Shown one piece after another: positions 14,490 to 23,864 of a stretch of DNA of 64,000 bases; the first letter of the stretch is position 1; each line of letters starts with the position of its first letter. The notes beneath the pieces are model-generated. The model saw only the letters and a list, made by a program, of their open reading frames with translations. It searched no databases and was not told the origin of the DNA. Origin of the DNA: Chionis minor (taxonomy: Eukaryota; Chordata; Aves; Charadriiformes; Chionididae); contig VZSF01007835.1 in NCBI GenBank assembly GCA_013398295.1, forward strand, positions 737,201 through 801,200. The letters run 5' to 3'. Position numbers and translations under genes: made by a program.

Positions 14490-15483
14490 CATTTATAAAT
14501 AGATTTTTATTTATAAAGTCAATTTACATAAAATATGATACTCTCTTAAAAACTGCGTATGTACAACTTAAGAAATCCTAACAAGTGCATACAAAAATGC
14601 CTTCAATACATTATTTTAAAACAAAAAACCAAAAAATCCCAACAAAACAACTTCAGTTTTCAGAGAAGTGGACCTTCACACCAGGCAAACTCAGACACCA
14701 CATTAATACACAAACATAACTTTACAGTCTTTTCCTAAAGCATTTGGAGAGAAAAAAAACAAACAGACAAAACCCACCTTTTTATATAAACCATGTATGT
14801 TCCCAAAAACATTCTAGCTGGCAGTGTTCAAAAAACAAGGGAATAGGATTTGCTAAAAATAGAACCATCTCCTCACCCCTTTTCTCTAAGGTTTCTTGTA
14901 CAAAAATAAGTCTTCATACACCAGTGTTCCCATAGGCAGTTCAAGTTACATATAAAATAGAAATCTGACATGATAAAAAAAAAATTCCCTCCCCCTCCAG
15001 AAACAAGGAAGCATCAGGTGTTTCCAATTTTTTTTTTTTTTTCGTCCCCCCCCGCTCCAAAGCATCACCGGGAAGCCGCCGTCGGGGTGGGGGGGGAAGC
15101 GGGGTCGCTCGGGCCTCCTCTCGTCGGCAGCTCCCGGTGGGCTGGCGGAGCCGCTGCCCCGGCGCCCCGCCAGTCTTTTACACCATTGCACTTTCCACAG
15201 CCCGAAGACGAAGGGGCGATACCCGGCGAGGAACGCAGCCAGCCAGGTCCCGCCGAGATGGGATGGAGGTGAGGGGGGGTTTTTTTGGGAAGAAGGGGGG
15301 GATGCTGGCTGCCGCGGAGAGCGCTGAGGTACTGCGGGCTGAGCGCGGCTGCGGAGAGAGGTGCAAAGAGCCCCCGTGGGTAGGCGCCCCGCTGCCCCCC
15401 AGCGCCGGGGGATGGGGAGCGGCACCCCCTTTTCCCTGCCTTTCCCTCCCTCCCCTCCGGCTGCCCCCTCACCTCCCGCCGGG
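14490..15483 (-). other. ASCL2: ASCL2 3' untranslated region
   Basis: Sequence between the ASCL2 stop codon and an AATAAA signal on the minus strand. Just after the stop codon there is a GTGAGG splice donor (minus strand, from 15472), and a pyrimidine-rich CTCTCCGCAG acceptor ends at 15349. This could remove a short 3'UTR intron of about 124 bases. ASCL-family genes are known to carry an intron in the 3'UTR, so the arrangement fits, but this exact intron is inferred. The distal part is AT-rich with long U-runs in the transcript sense, as is usual for 3'UTRs. Confidence 0.55.
14506..14511 (-). terminator. ASCL2: Probable ASCL2 poly(A) signal
   Basis: AATAAA on the minus strand, about 0.97 kb downstream of the ASCL2 stop codon and inside an AT-rich stretch. 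Cleavage would be expected at about 14480-14495. It was chosen as the first good canonical signal in a 3'UTR-like context; other signals are possible. Confidence 0.5.
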
Positions 15484-16496
15484 TCAGTAGCTCCCGAGCC
15501 AGCTGGTGAAGTCCAGCAGCTCCCGCTCCTCGGGGCTGAGCGCCGCGTCGTAGCCGCTCTCCTCGGAGGAGCAGGGCGAGCCGGGCACGGAGGAGGCGAA
15601 GGAGGGCGAAGCGGAGGAGTAGCCGCCGCCGCCGCCGCCTTCCCCGACGGCCGCCCGCCCGCGGCCGTCGGGNNNNNNNNNNNNNNNNNNNNNNNNNNNN
15701 NNNNNNNNNNNNNNNNNNNNNNNNNNNNNNNNNNNNNNNNNNNNNNNNNNNNNNNNNNNNNNNNNNNNNNNNNNNNNNNNNNNNNNNNNNNNNNNNNNNN
15801 NNNNNNNNNNNNNNNNNNNNNNNNNNNNNNNNNNNNNNNNNNNNNNNNNNNNNNNNNNNNNNNNNNNNNNNNNNNNNNNNNNNNNNNNNNNNNNNNNNNN
15901 NNNNNNNNNNNNNNNNNNNNNNNNNNNNNNNNNNNNNNNNNNNNNNNNNNNNNNNNNNNNNNNNNNNNNNNNNNNNNNNNNNNNNNNNNNNNNNNNNNNN
16001 NNNNNNNNNNNNNNNNNNNNNNNNNNNNNNNNNNNNNNNNNNNNNNNNNNNNNNNNNNNNNNNNNNNNNNNNNNNNNNNNNNNNNNNNNNNNNNNNNNNN
16101 NNNNNNNNNNNNNNNNNNNNNNNNNNNNNNNNNNNNNNNNNNNNNNNNNNNNNNNNNNNNNNNNNNNNNNNNNNNNNNNNNNNNNNNNNNNNNNNNNNNN
16201 NNNNNNNNNNNNNNNNNNNNNNNNNNNNNNNNNNNNNNNNNNNNNNNNNNNNNNNNNNNNNNNNNNNNNNNNNNNNNNNNNNNNNNNNNNNNNNNNNNNN
16301 NNNNNNNNNNNNNNNNNNNNNNNNNNNNNNNNNNNNNNNNNNNNNNNNNNNNNNNNNNNNNNNNNNNNNNNNNNNNNNNNNNNNNNNNNNNNNNNNNNNN
16401 NNNNNNNNNNNNNNNNNNNNNNNNNNNNNNNNNNNNNNNNNNNNNNNNNNNNNNNNNNNNNNNNNGGGAGCGTGGCTGCACTGCCGTATCCATCAT
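15484..16496 (-). CDS. ASCL2: ASCL2, achaete-scute family bHLH transcription factor 2 (broken by gap)
   Basis: Nuclear bHLH activator that binds E-boxes as a heterodimer with E-proteins. In mammals it acts in trophoblast, intestinal stem cells and follicular helper T cells. The C-terminal 62 codons (15484-15672, minus) are readable: a glycine run, a serine-rich stretch with SEESGYD, then LSPEERELLDFTSWLGSY and stop. The (S)PEE/AE-RELLDF tail ending in WLG-Y identifies ASCL2 rather than ASCL1, whose tail ends NWF. The first ten codons (16466-16496) read MMDTAVQPRS, resembling the short MD...PRS start of mammalian ASCL2. The bHLH domain lies inside the N run and is not visible. I chose the ATG at 16496 (the next codon is also ATG) because an upstream in-frame ATG at 16562 sits almost at the expected cap site below the TATA box. 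The span as drawn is not a multiple of three, so the gap length is not real. Next to TSPAN32 in divergent orientation, as in human. Confidence 0.9.
15673..16465. other. Assembly gap (N run) inside ASCL2
   Basis: A run of 793 N. The flanking sequence is very GC-rich on both sides. From codon 10 of ASCL2 to its serine-rich tail, a protein of ordinary ASCL2 length would need only about 360 bases, so the gap is either overestimated or holds extra sequence. Confidence 0.99.
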
Positions 16497-16591
16497 TCCC
16501 CGCCCCCCCGTCCCCCGTCCCCCCGGCGGGGCTCTCCCGGCGGCGGGAAGCGGCGCTGCCACCGCGCAGGGGTGCAGCGGGACCCCGCTTT

Positions 16592-16597
16592 CTTATA
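16592..16597 (-). promoter_or_regulatory. ASCL2: TATA box of ASCL2
   Basis: TATAAG on the minus strand at the border between an AT-rich upstream segment and the GC-rich 5'UTR. A cap site 25-30 bases downstream would fall near 16567, giving a 5'UTR of about 70 bases to the ATG at 16496. No other TATA-like element lies at a suitable distance. Confidence 0.6.
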
Positions 16598-16619
16598 CAT
16601 ACAAATACATAAAATTAAA

Positions 16620-19600
16620 AATTTGACAAATTTGTTACATGAGCCGTCTTACAAAGGCCGCTCTCTGCAGGCGGCATTTTCCAGGCTTAAATGAGGGTTT
16701 CATGGAGAAAGGCGTGGAGAGGAGAAGAAAAATGCAAAGCTTTTGGGGCTCCGGGGTTGCGCCCGGGCTTCCCTTTGCCGTGGCCAGAGATCCTGCTTCC
16801 AGCTCCCGGGGAAGCGCGGCAGGGTGAGGTGCTTTCGGATAGCTGAATTTAACGGAGAGGTCAAAGGAGCTGGTGGTCCTTGGTATCCTGGGAGCTGGCG
16901 TCGGGTGGGTTGGCTGGAGGGGCTGCTGTGTGCCCCCGCTGCCCTGGGGGGGCTGCAACCCACCCACCGCTCCGGCAGGGCTTGCGGCACCCGTTGCCCT
17001 CGGGGCTTTGCTCCTGCCCAGCCTCTAAAAAGAAAAACCCCAAAACCCAAACGACAAAACGGGGCGATGCTAAAACATCTCTCGACGACCCCTTTCACCA
17101 GCTTCGATGGGGGCGGCTCAGGCCCTTTCTGCCTTGTTCCCCCGGGCCAGGCGCCGAGCGGTCCCTCAGCATGGCCGCCCACAGGAGCTGGAGGGTGCTC
17201 GTCCCCTTGAGGGTTTGCAGCAGCTGTTAATTGGGGTAAGAAAAACGCTGATCGCCTTCTGCCAGGTCTCCTTCCACCCGGAGATGTGAGGGCAGCGAGG
17301 GGTGGGGTAGTTCCCTTATGGGGCCTCATTTTTTGCCAGGGAACGTAACCCCGTCCCAGGAAGATGCTCAAAGCCAGGATCTCTAGCAGCAACCTGGTGG
17401 CAGGGACGCATGCGTGCCCGTCACCGCACAGGTAGGTGCCAGCGAGGCTCTGCCACAAGATGCAGGTGTCAAAGCGAGGATCTGTATCCCCCAGGCTACC
17501 CTGAACCGCTCTGCTGCTGCTCCTAGGATATACCTAAGCCAAAATTAGTAACACAAGGAGCCATCCATGATTTCTAGATGTGACATGGAGAAGGCTTTTT
17601 TCTACCTGCGTGGGGCATCTAGGGAGCAGCACAAGGCTCCACCGTGTTGGAAGAGAAATATTTCTCCCAGGGATGGGTTGCAATGAGGGAGCGAGCCCCG
17701 CTGCGGCGTCACAGGCGGCGGGGTTGAAATTCCTGGAAGTGACAGGAGGGAGCCGGCGAGTGCTTCATGTGGCTGGAAATCCCGCTCAAGCGTGCGTCAG
17801 GCTTAGCACCCAAATTCAGTGGCTTTCAAGACGTACTCGGCCCATGCCATAGACCTGGGGGGAAAAACTGTGAGCAGCCACGCGGCTCCTCTGCAGGGTT
17901 TGGCCCAAGAGGAGCAGCCCGTGGCATGGGGGGCAGGTGGGACCGTTCTGCCTGGTGGGTTCCTGGGAAGCGCAGGGGAGCTGCCCGGGCGTACAGACGT
18001 GGTTGTGTGCGCCGGTGGCCATCGGATCGCTTGTTCAGCCCAAGCCATGTAACGCTGGCGCTTGTCTTCAGCATCTGCAAAGCTGGCGTGGCTGGTGCAG
18101 GGGGCTTCCCTTGCCCTCGCTGGCAGCAGTGGCTTGGGCAGAAAGGACATTACTACAGTGGAGTAATATCGATGTTCTTTCCTTACCCCATCTTGAATTT
18201 ATGATGCGAGCCCTTCTCGCAGGAAAGAGGAAGCTACTGTCTTTGAAGCTGTTCGGGAGAAAACCTGCTGTATCGAAGAGCCACGCTCAAGAGTAATAAC
18301 TGGATTTATATCGTACAAAAATGACTACAGGGATTTTTTTTTTTTTTTTCATTAAGAACGCACCGTTCAAACACCAGTAAATTCAGTCTCAAGGGACAGC
18401 GTGCAGCCTCCAGCCCAAGTGACTCCACGCTCAGCTACCGGTGACAAACTCGACTTGGCCGAATTGGCTTCAGGGCTGCTGATGGCCATGTGTGTTTCCA
18501 GTCAGATGTGGCTGTCGGGTCTGGGCCTGAGCACAGCACACACCAACCGCTTATGCTTTCTTAACAATACAGCTAATTTCCCGACAGTCTGACGGAAGGT
18601 AGGTACATCTTGTACTCTGAGAAATGTAATCTTACTTGAAATCTCTTTATAAAGTTAATGACTACGTAAGATCCAGTAGAACAAGACAGCGTTAACACTG
18701 TCTGTGTTCACAGTCGACTTCCCCATGGTGATCTGGGGAGAGAGACCATCCAGCGATGTGCTACCCGTCCCCAGGGGGTGGGGAGAAGAAATTCTCCTCT
18801 CCTGCCACAGCTAAGGAAAAAGTGATAAACGCATGGTTGGCGTGGACACCTTGTGGCCCTGCATGGCTTCAGGCAGCACGGTGCGAGGTGGGCGAGCTCT
18901 GGGCAGAGAGAGGGTAACTTGGCCGTGAAGGGCCTCCGAGCCCTCACGCTATGTGCTATTTCTTGCATCTGCCAAAGGGGAAAACGCTGCCACTTGATTT
19001 GGCACATCTGTCAGTGGGAAGATGGCAGACGAGGTGCTGGCTCAGTCCCAGGCAGCTGACACAAGCTTTGGGTTTTTTTGCCAAAACTTTCTGGACCCCA
19101 GTGGAAAGCAATCGAGGTGCCATTGTGGTAAAGCTTGAGAGAGCGAATGCCGGATATAAATGGCGAGGGGCAGCCAAGCAGCCCCGTTCTCCCTGGCAAA
19201 CAGGTGAATCCCCGCTTGCCAGGCTGGGCTCTGGTCACGCTGGTTTTGCTGGGAGCCGGGCTAGAGTTGTGTCTTTAGGTCTATCACCAGCACAGCTGGC
19301 TGCTGGGCAGTTATAATTTGCAATTAGATACCACGTGGAAAAGAAAAAATAATTCAATTGAAGTAGGGGGGTGCGCTTTAGAGCTATGAATACAGTTGTT
19401 TCACTTTTTTGGGGTGAAAGAAGTTTATTTGAGTTTATTCTTTGAAGGGAACTCCCTGCCTTCGACTTACACACTGTTCAAATGTAATCTTTCTTGGGCT
19501 TGATGAACTTTTTTAAGAAGTCTTCTGACATTTTTTTGTGGCACACCTGCAATTAATTTCAAAACACCTGGGAGTCACTGGAGGATTTCTGAGACACGCT

Positions 19601-22600
19601 TTGGAAATAGGGATAATAAATAGAAAAGTCCTTCGGAGATTTTATGATTTCTCTCCGGTTTTGTTTCTTCCGAGGCAGCCTCTGGCCAGCCTTGTTTCCA
19701 TTCACAGCGCAGTGGTGTGGTGCATCGGAAGCCTGGCGAAGCCCAGCGCCTCCCCCTTTCTTCCTCTCCTTCCCTTCTTGAAAAGAGGCAGCCCCGGGTT
19801 TAAAAGTTGGTTTTTAGCTTTGATTGTGCATATGTGCTATATGAATGCTAAGCAGCCTTTACAATGCATCCTTGTGATGCGCCCGGGAAGGCAGGCGCAG
19901 GCTGTGAGGTCTCCCTGGCTTCCCGTCATTCCAGCAAGCCGTCGGTGCGGTTTGATATGGACATGTTTTATTTACGAGCGAGCTCCGGGGTTAATATAGC
20001 CCATGTTATGGGCAGTTGCTGAGGGACCGAATGGGCTGAGCCAGCGACACCTGTAAATCTGCCACGTTTGGGGCTATTTTCTACCTGGGGAGGAGAGGTA
20101 TTTTCCCTAAACAGTTGTGTGGGCTGGCAAAGGAGGAGGCTCCTGAGAGGCGGCAGGGACCTGGCACAGGTGTATCCTGCCTGGGACGATGGGTGTAGTT
20201 TTGTCTCCGGGGGCCACCTCGTCTCCCAGCCCTGCCTCCAGCCCATCCTTTCACAGGAGCAGGAGTAGCAGTGCCCCAAAGCTGAGGGGGGGATTCCTCT
20301 TACCTGCTGTCTGGCTGGAGTTCAGCCAGCTGGGGCCGGGGCGCTGCTGTGGCATCATCGACGGAACGAGAGCCAGAAAAGTGGATGGTGAGAAAGTACT
20401 AGTCTGAATTAAGCCTCTTCTCCATTTATATTTAAGTCTCCCAAGTTCACCCCACACAGCATGAACACATCAAACCCCCCAGCTCTTTTAGGATATCCAT
20501 CTGACAGTGTGGGCAGCGTTTACCTCCAGCTGGGAAGAGGGTTGGGTATTTTTTACCTCTGCAAAAAATATGATCTGTCTTTGTTCCCTTTTTTAAATCA
20601 AGCCTTTCCTCCTGGATGAGGTGGCATGTCCTTCCGACACCCATGCAGCTGGGGGTGCCGGTATGTATTTTCACAGCCTGACAGAAGGCTGCAAGCTGCC
20701 ACAAGGCTAGAGGAAGAGGGCACCTGGGCTCCCCAGGGTATTTTCGGCCTCGCTACCCTCTTTCCGTGCTCCGGCTGATAACCAGAGATAAGGGAGGAAG
20801 CCGCAGGCAGGAGCTGTGGTCACCTGTGGTTTTTGCACCACGTTTGGGAGCGATAAGTTGTGCTCTTGCGAAGGGAGCCAACTGATAAAACCCGGCAGGA
20901 CAGGCAGGAGGCCGAGTCTTGCCAGAAAAGCCACGCTGCCATCCAGCCTGAGCACCAGCTGCGAGGATGGTTCTCCAGCACGCCTCCAGCCCTGCCTCTC
21001 TTCCCACTGGGATGAGGCTGGGAGGACACCCAGCTTCTTGCCAGGGCTCCCTGGACAGAGGGCTGTCGAGGCAGGCATGTGCCAATGACACTGCACTCAG
21101 AGGAAATTTAATCCCGGAGAAAGCTGAAGTGTTGTAAAGACCAGCTTTTGATGGCCACAGTTAAGATGACTCACTTCAACAGCGCCCTTGCATGCGCCGA
21201 ATGTGCCTCCCTCAATCGGAGCCCAACCTCTTAATGCCTCGGGTCTACTAATGCTCCTACTATTGACTTCCTGTTGGGGGGGAGTTTGTAAATTCTTTTG
21301 CTCTTTATTATGGTTTGATGTTAGTATTTCCCATATGTTCTGCCCCAGAGAAATCTTTCAAGCCATGCCTATATGGGATAAAGTGTAAGACAGGGGAAAG
21401 GGAAACAGCAGAAAATGCCTCTGCCCCCAAATCCAGCACAGCACCGGAGCAGGTAATCGAGGGGGCAGGCACAAAGACAGAGTGCCCAGCGCTGAAGGCG
21501 GGAGGAGCATCTGAAACATCAGAGGACATGGGCAAACTCCCAGGAACAGGCACTTGCAACCAAAACAGAGGAAACATCTGTTTAAACCCAGGTGTTTAAA
21601 GTTACAGACCCATTTGAGAGCTTGATGAGGCAGTGAAGGTGCCTGTTTTTATGCCTGGAGACAAAATGAGATAGAGCATCTTTTGTGGAGAGACTAGGAG
21701 CACTTCCAAGGGGTGTACATGATGATTTTGTGACCTCTCAGGTGGCGCTGCAGTGAGGTACGAGGCTTCTGCAAGAACAGAGCAGACCTTTGGGGAACTG
21801 GGAAGGGAACTGCCCATCTATTCCCTTCAGAAAGCCCACTTGAATCATCCAGGCCTCCGGGAAGGGTTTCTGCTGGCCTGTGGGGACCTCTAGTGTGAGA
21901 TCCAGCTTTGCACAGGTCTCCGGTAGCATGCGTTTAGGATTGGGGAAGGAAACTGGGGTCTAGAGGGAAATGAAGATGGGCTGCATAGTTCTTCTCATGT
22001 CCATTGCTGTGAATGAGGCTCCAGGCGTGCTCGTGGTGTGCACCATGGCTACGTCCTCACTTCTAACTCACTGCTGCTCTTGGTTGGGCTTCTGTTGCTG
22101 GTTTTACACGCAGAGCTGTCCTTCATACCCTCTTGCAACCCTTTCATATTTAACCTGTAACTCCACCTGTTGACCAACCCTGCTGCCTTTATACCCATGC
22201 CCCTTTGGTGGTCATTCCCCTTGAAAATGCAGGTGACAACACAATCGTCTGCCCCACAGAGCCAGAAGAAATTATGGATACTAACAACTCTGCGTTTGGA
22301 TGCAGTCCTAACTCCACCACAGTGTTTTATAAGGCACTTTCCCCACCTGGCCCGTGGTGGGGACAATGAGGACATGGTCACCTTGCAACTATATTCCTGG
22401 CTCCGTGGGGTCTGCGCAGCTGTGGATGGGGGTTCTTGCTCCTGGACACGTGTGAGTGGGCATCATCTGCCTCCCCAGACTGTTGCCCTCTCTCTGCAGT
22501 CCTCTTCCCACTGCTCTCCTTCCCTGATGTGTATCTGTTGGTCTTTTTCAGGTGTTTTCCAGCTGGTGGCTGGAGTAGGAAGGTCTCTGTGTGCACATGA

Positions 22601-23690
22601 GTACATCAGTGTCCCCTGCTGGGCGTCAGGGAGCCCAGCCAGGGCAGGGACCCATGAGCCATGGGCGACACCTGGAAATGACTGTGGCAGCTTTCATTGG
22701 TGTCCTGGGAGGTTGCAACCAAGATGTTTTGCAAGAAATCTTGCAAGAAAGCTAGTGATGTGGTCAGAAAATCATGACTTGCTTTTTCCTGTGCACATGG
22801 CTTTGTGCAACTCACTTTCTCGTGCTTCTCTTTGCTCTACAAAATGTATCTTCCTTCCTTTTTTCACTCCCATCCTTCTTATTTATTTTCCTATAGCTAC
22901 AGGTACTGATGTGGGCTGGTTTTACCTTTTTCCCCTCCTTTCTTTGCCACATGGAGACAGTGCAACTATTTTCCATTATTTTGTTTCACCTCTTTTCCAC
23001 TGGTCCAGCTCTGAAACTAAAGATGATTAAGGCACTTGGTCATTGTCTCCCTTTGGCCAGATTGTTCTTGAGGCTTCTTTGCAACTTAATTTTGGGAAAT
23101 ATGCATCCAGCAGGCAGCTGGGTTTGAAGACCAGAAGTTACTTGATTCTTCTGTAGCTGGGTTTATGTTTACATGTAGCCATTTTCCTGAATAAAATACT
23201 ACCAAAGGGAATTTTTTCCCTTGCCTGCAAATAAAGGTTTTAATAGAGTCTCAGCCAAAGGTTATTGCCATGTGGTGGTTTTTAAAAGGGGAGGGAAGGC
23301 TCTTATGCAGATCTGTTTGGGCGTTTTGTTGTCTTCTTTAAAAAACAGTTTCTTTTTTTTTTTCCTAAATAACATTTTCCTAAACTTTTCCCCAAGATAC
23401 TATTTGTGCATATTTTAAAAAAAATTAGTTATGACAATGTTCATCAAGCAATACTGCATCCCAGTGAAAGTGAAAAACAGGGTATTTTAACACTGACTCT
23501 TGATTAAATGGTTTCAAAAAGTTCTTTAAGGAGCTTTGCTCTGAACTCCAAGAAAGGCTGTTTTTCTCTATGCCTTTTCCTCCTTTCCCAGCCGGCTGCG
23601 TGTCAGAGCTGATGGCAGCCCACCGATAACCTGGGCAGAAGGCGGCTGCTCTAAACAGGATTTAATAATTGGGCAGGAGGAGCTGCATCA
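16620..23690. other. Divergent intergenic region between ASCL2 and TSPAN32
   Basis: No confident gene. In human, C11orf21 lies in this interval; I see nothing that resembles it. The first 600 bases are the ASCL2 upstream CpG island. Farther right are a T-tract near 18.33 kb, a near-palindrome at 18684-18703, tandem C/EBP-like TTGCAAGAAA motifs at 22729-22752, and a 286-codon open frame at 22170-23030 in pyrimidine-rich DNA that I cannot assign. Confidence 0.6.
22170..23030 (+). other. Unassigned 286-codon open frame, coding status doubtful
   Basis: The longest gap-free open frame of the window outside the known genes, starting MTNPAAFIPMPLW and ending SSSETKDD, about 0.8 kb upstream of the TSPAN32 start. 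No domain, signal peptide or family is recognisable. Residues rich in S, C, F, L, P and H follow from the pyrimidine-rich plus strand, which lowers the chance of stop codons. It could be a chance frame, the remnant of an exapted element, or part of an alternative TSPAN32 5' transcript. I favour chance. Confidence 0.15.
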
Positions 23691-23703
23691 GCACGTGGTG
23701 GGG

Positions 23704-23723
23704 ACTACACTTCCCAAGAGGCC
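23704..23723 (+). promoter_or_regulatory. TSPAN32: ZNF143/SBS-like promoter motif of TSPAN32
   Basis: ACTACACTTCCCA followed by AGAGGCC closely resembles the ACTACAATTCCCA-type SBS element bound by ZNF143/THAP11 and found in many vertebrate promoters. It lies about 95 bases before the TSPAN32 ATG. GATA-like cores flank it (GATAA near 23625, TTATC near 23746), which would suit a haematopoietic gene. No TATA box is evident. Confidence 0.5.
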
Positions 23724-23816
23724 CCGCGGTGGTGGAAACCCAGGCTTTATCAAGAGCTGGAGGGAAGAACTGCCAGCTCGCGCTGGGGACAAGCAGCCGT
23801 GGGACTGAGGTGCGGT

Positions 23817-23864
23817 ATGAGGACCACCAAGTGCCAGCTTTTGGTGATCAGCCTCTGTGTCATG
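23817..23864 (+). CDS. TSPAN32: TSPAN32 coding exon 1
   Basis: 16 codons ([16 protein letters not shown]) ending in a GTGAGC donor, phase 0. It carries the cytoplasmic N-terminus with Cys6, a likely palmitoylation site, and the first half of TM1. The TM1 helix continues without a break into exon 2, which supports the junction. The 5'UTR start is unknown. Confidence 0.85.

Larger units (their letters stand above)
15080..17230. promoter_or_regulatory. CpG island over ASCL2
   Basis: A strongly GC- and CpG-rich stretch spans the ASCL2 coding region, the assembly gap and about 600 bases of upstream DNA. Its extreme composition probably caused the sequencing gap. The upstream half contains a CAGCTG E-box at 17221-17226 followed directly by a TTAATTGG homeodomain-like site. 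ASCL factors bind CAGCTG E-boxes, so autoregulation is possible but untested. Confidence 0.65.

Noticed and set aside
14946..16562. A 538-codon minus-strand frame and a 421-codon plus-strand frame through the N run
   Set aside because: They are open only because N cannot give a stop codon. Beyond the gap the minus frame is not the ASCL2 frame.
16700..17458. 252-codon minus-strand open frame upstream of ASCL2
   Set aside because: It lies in the GC-rich promoter flank, where stop codons are rare. No domain is seen, and overlapping frames are open on the other strand.
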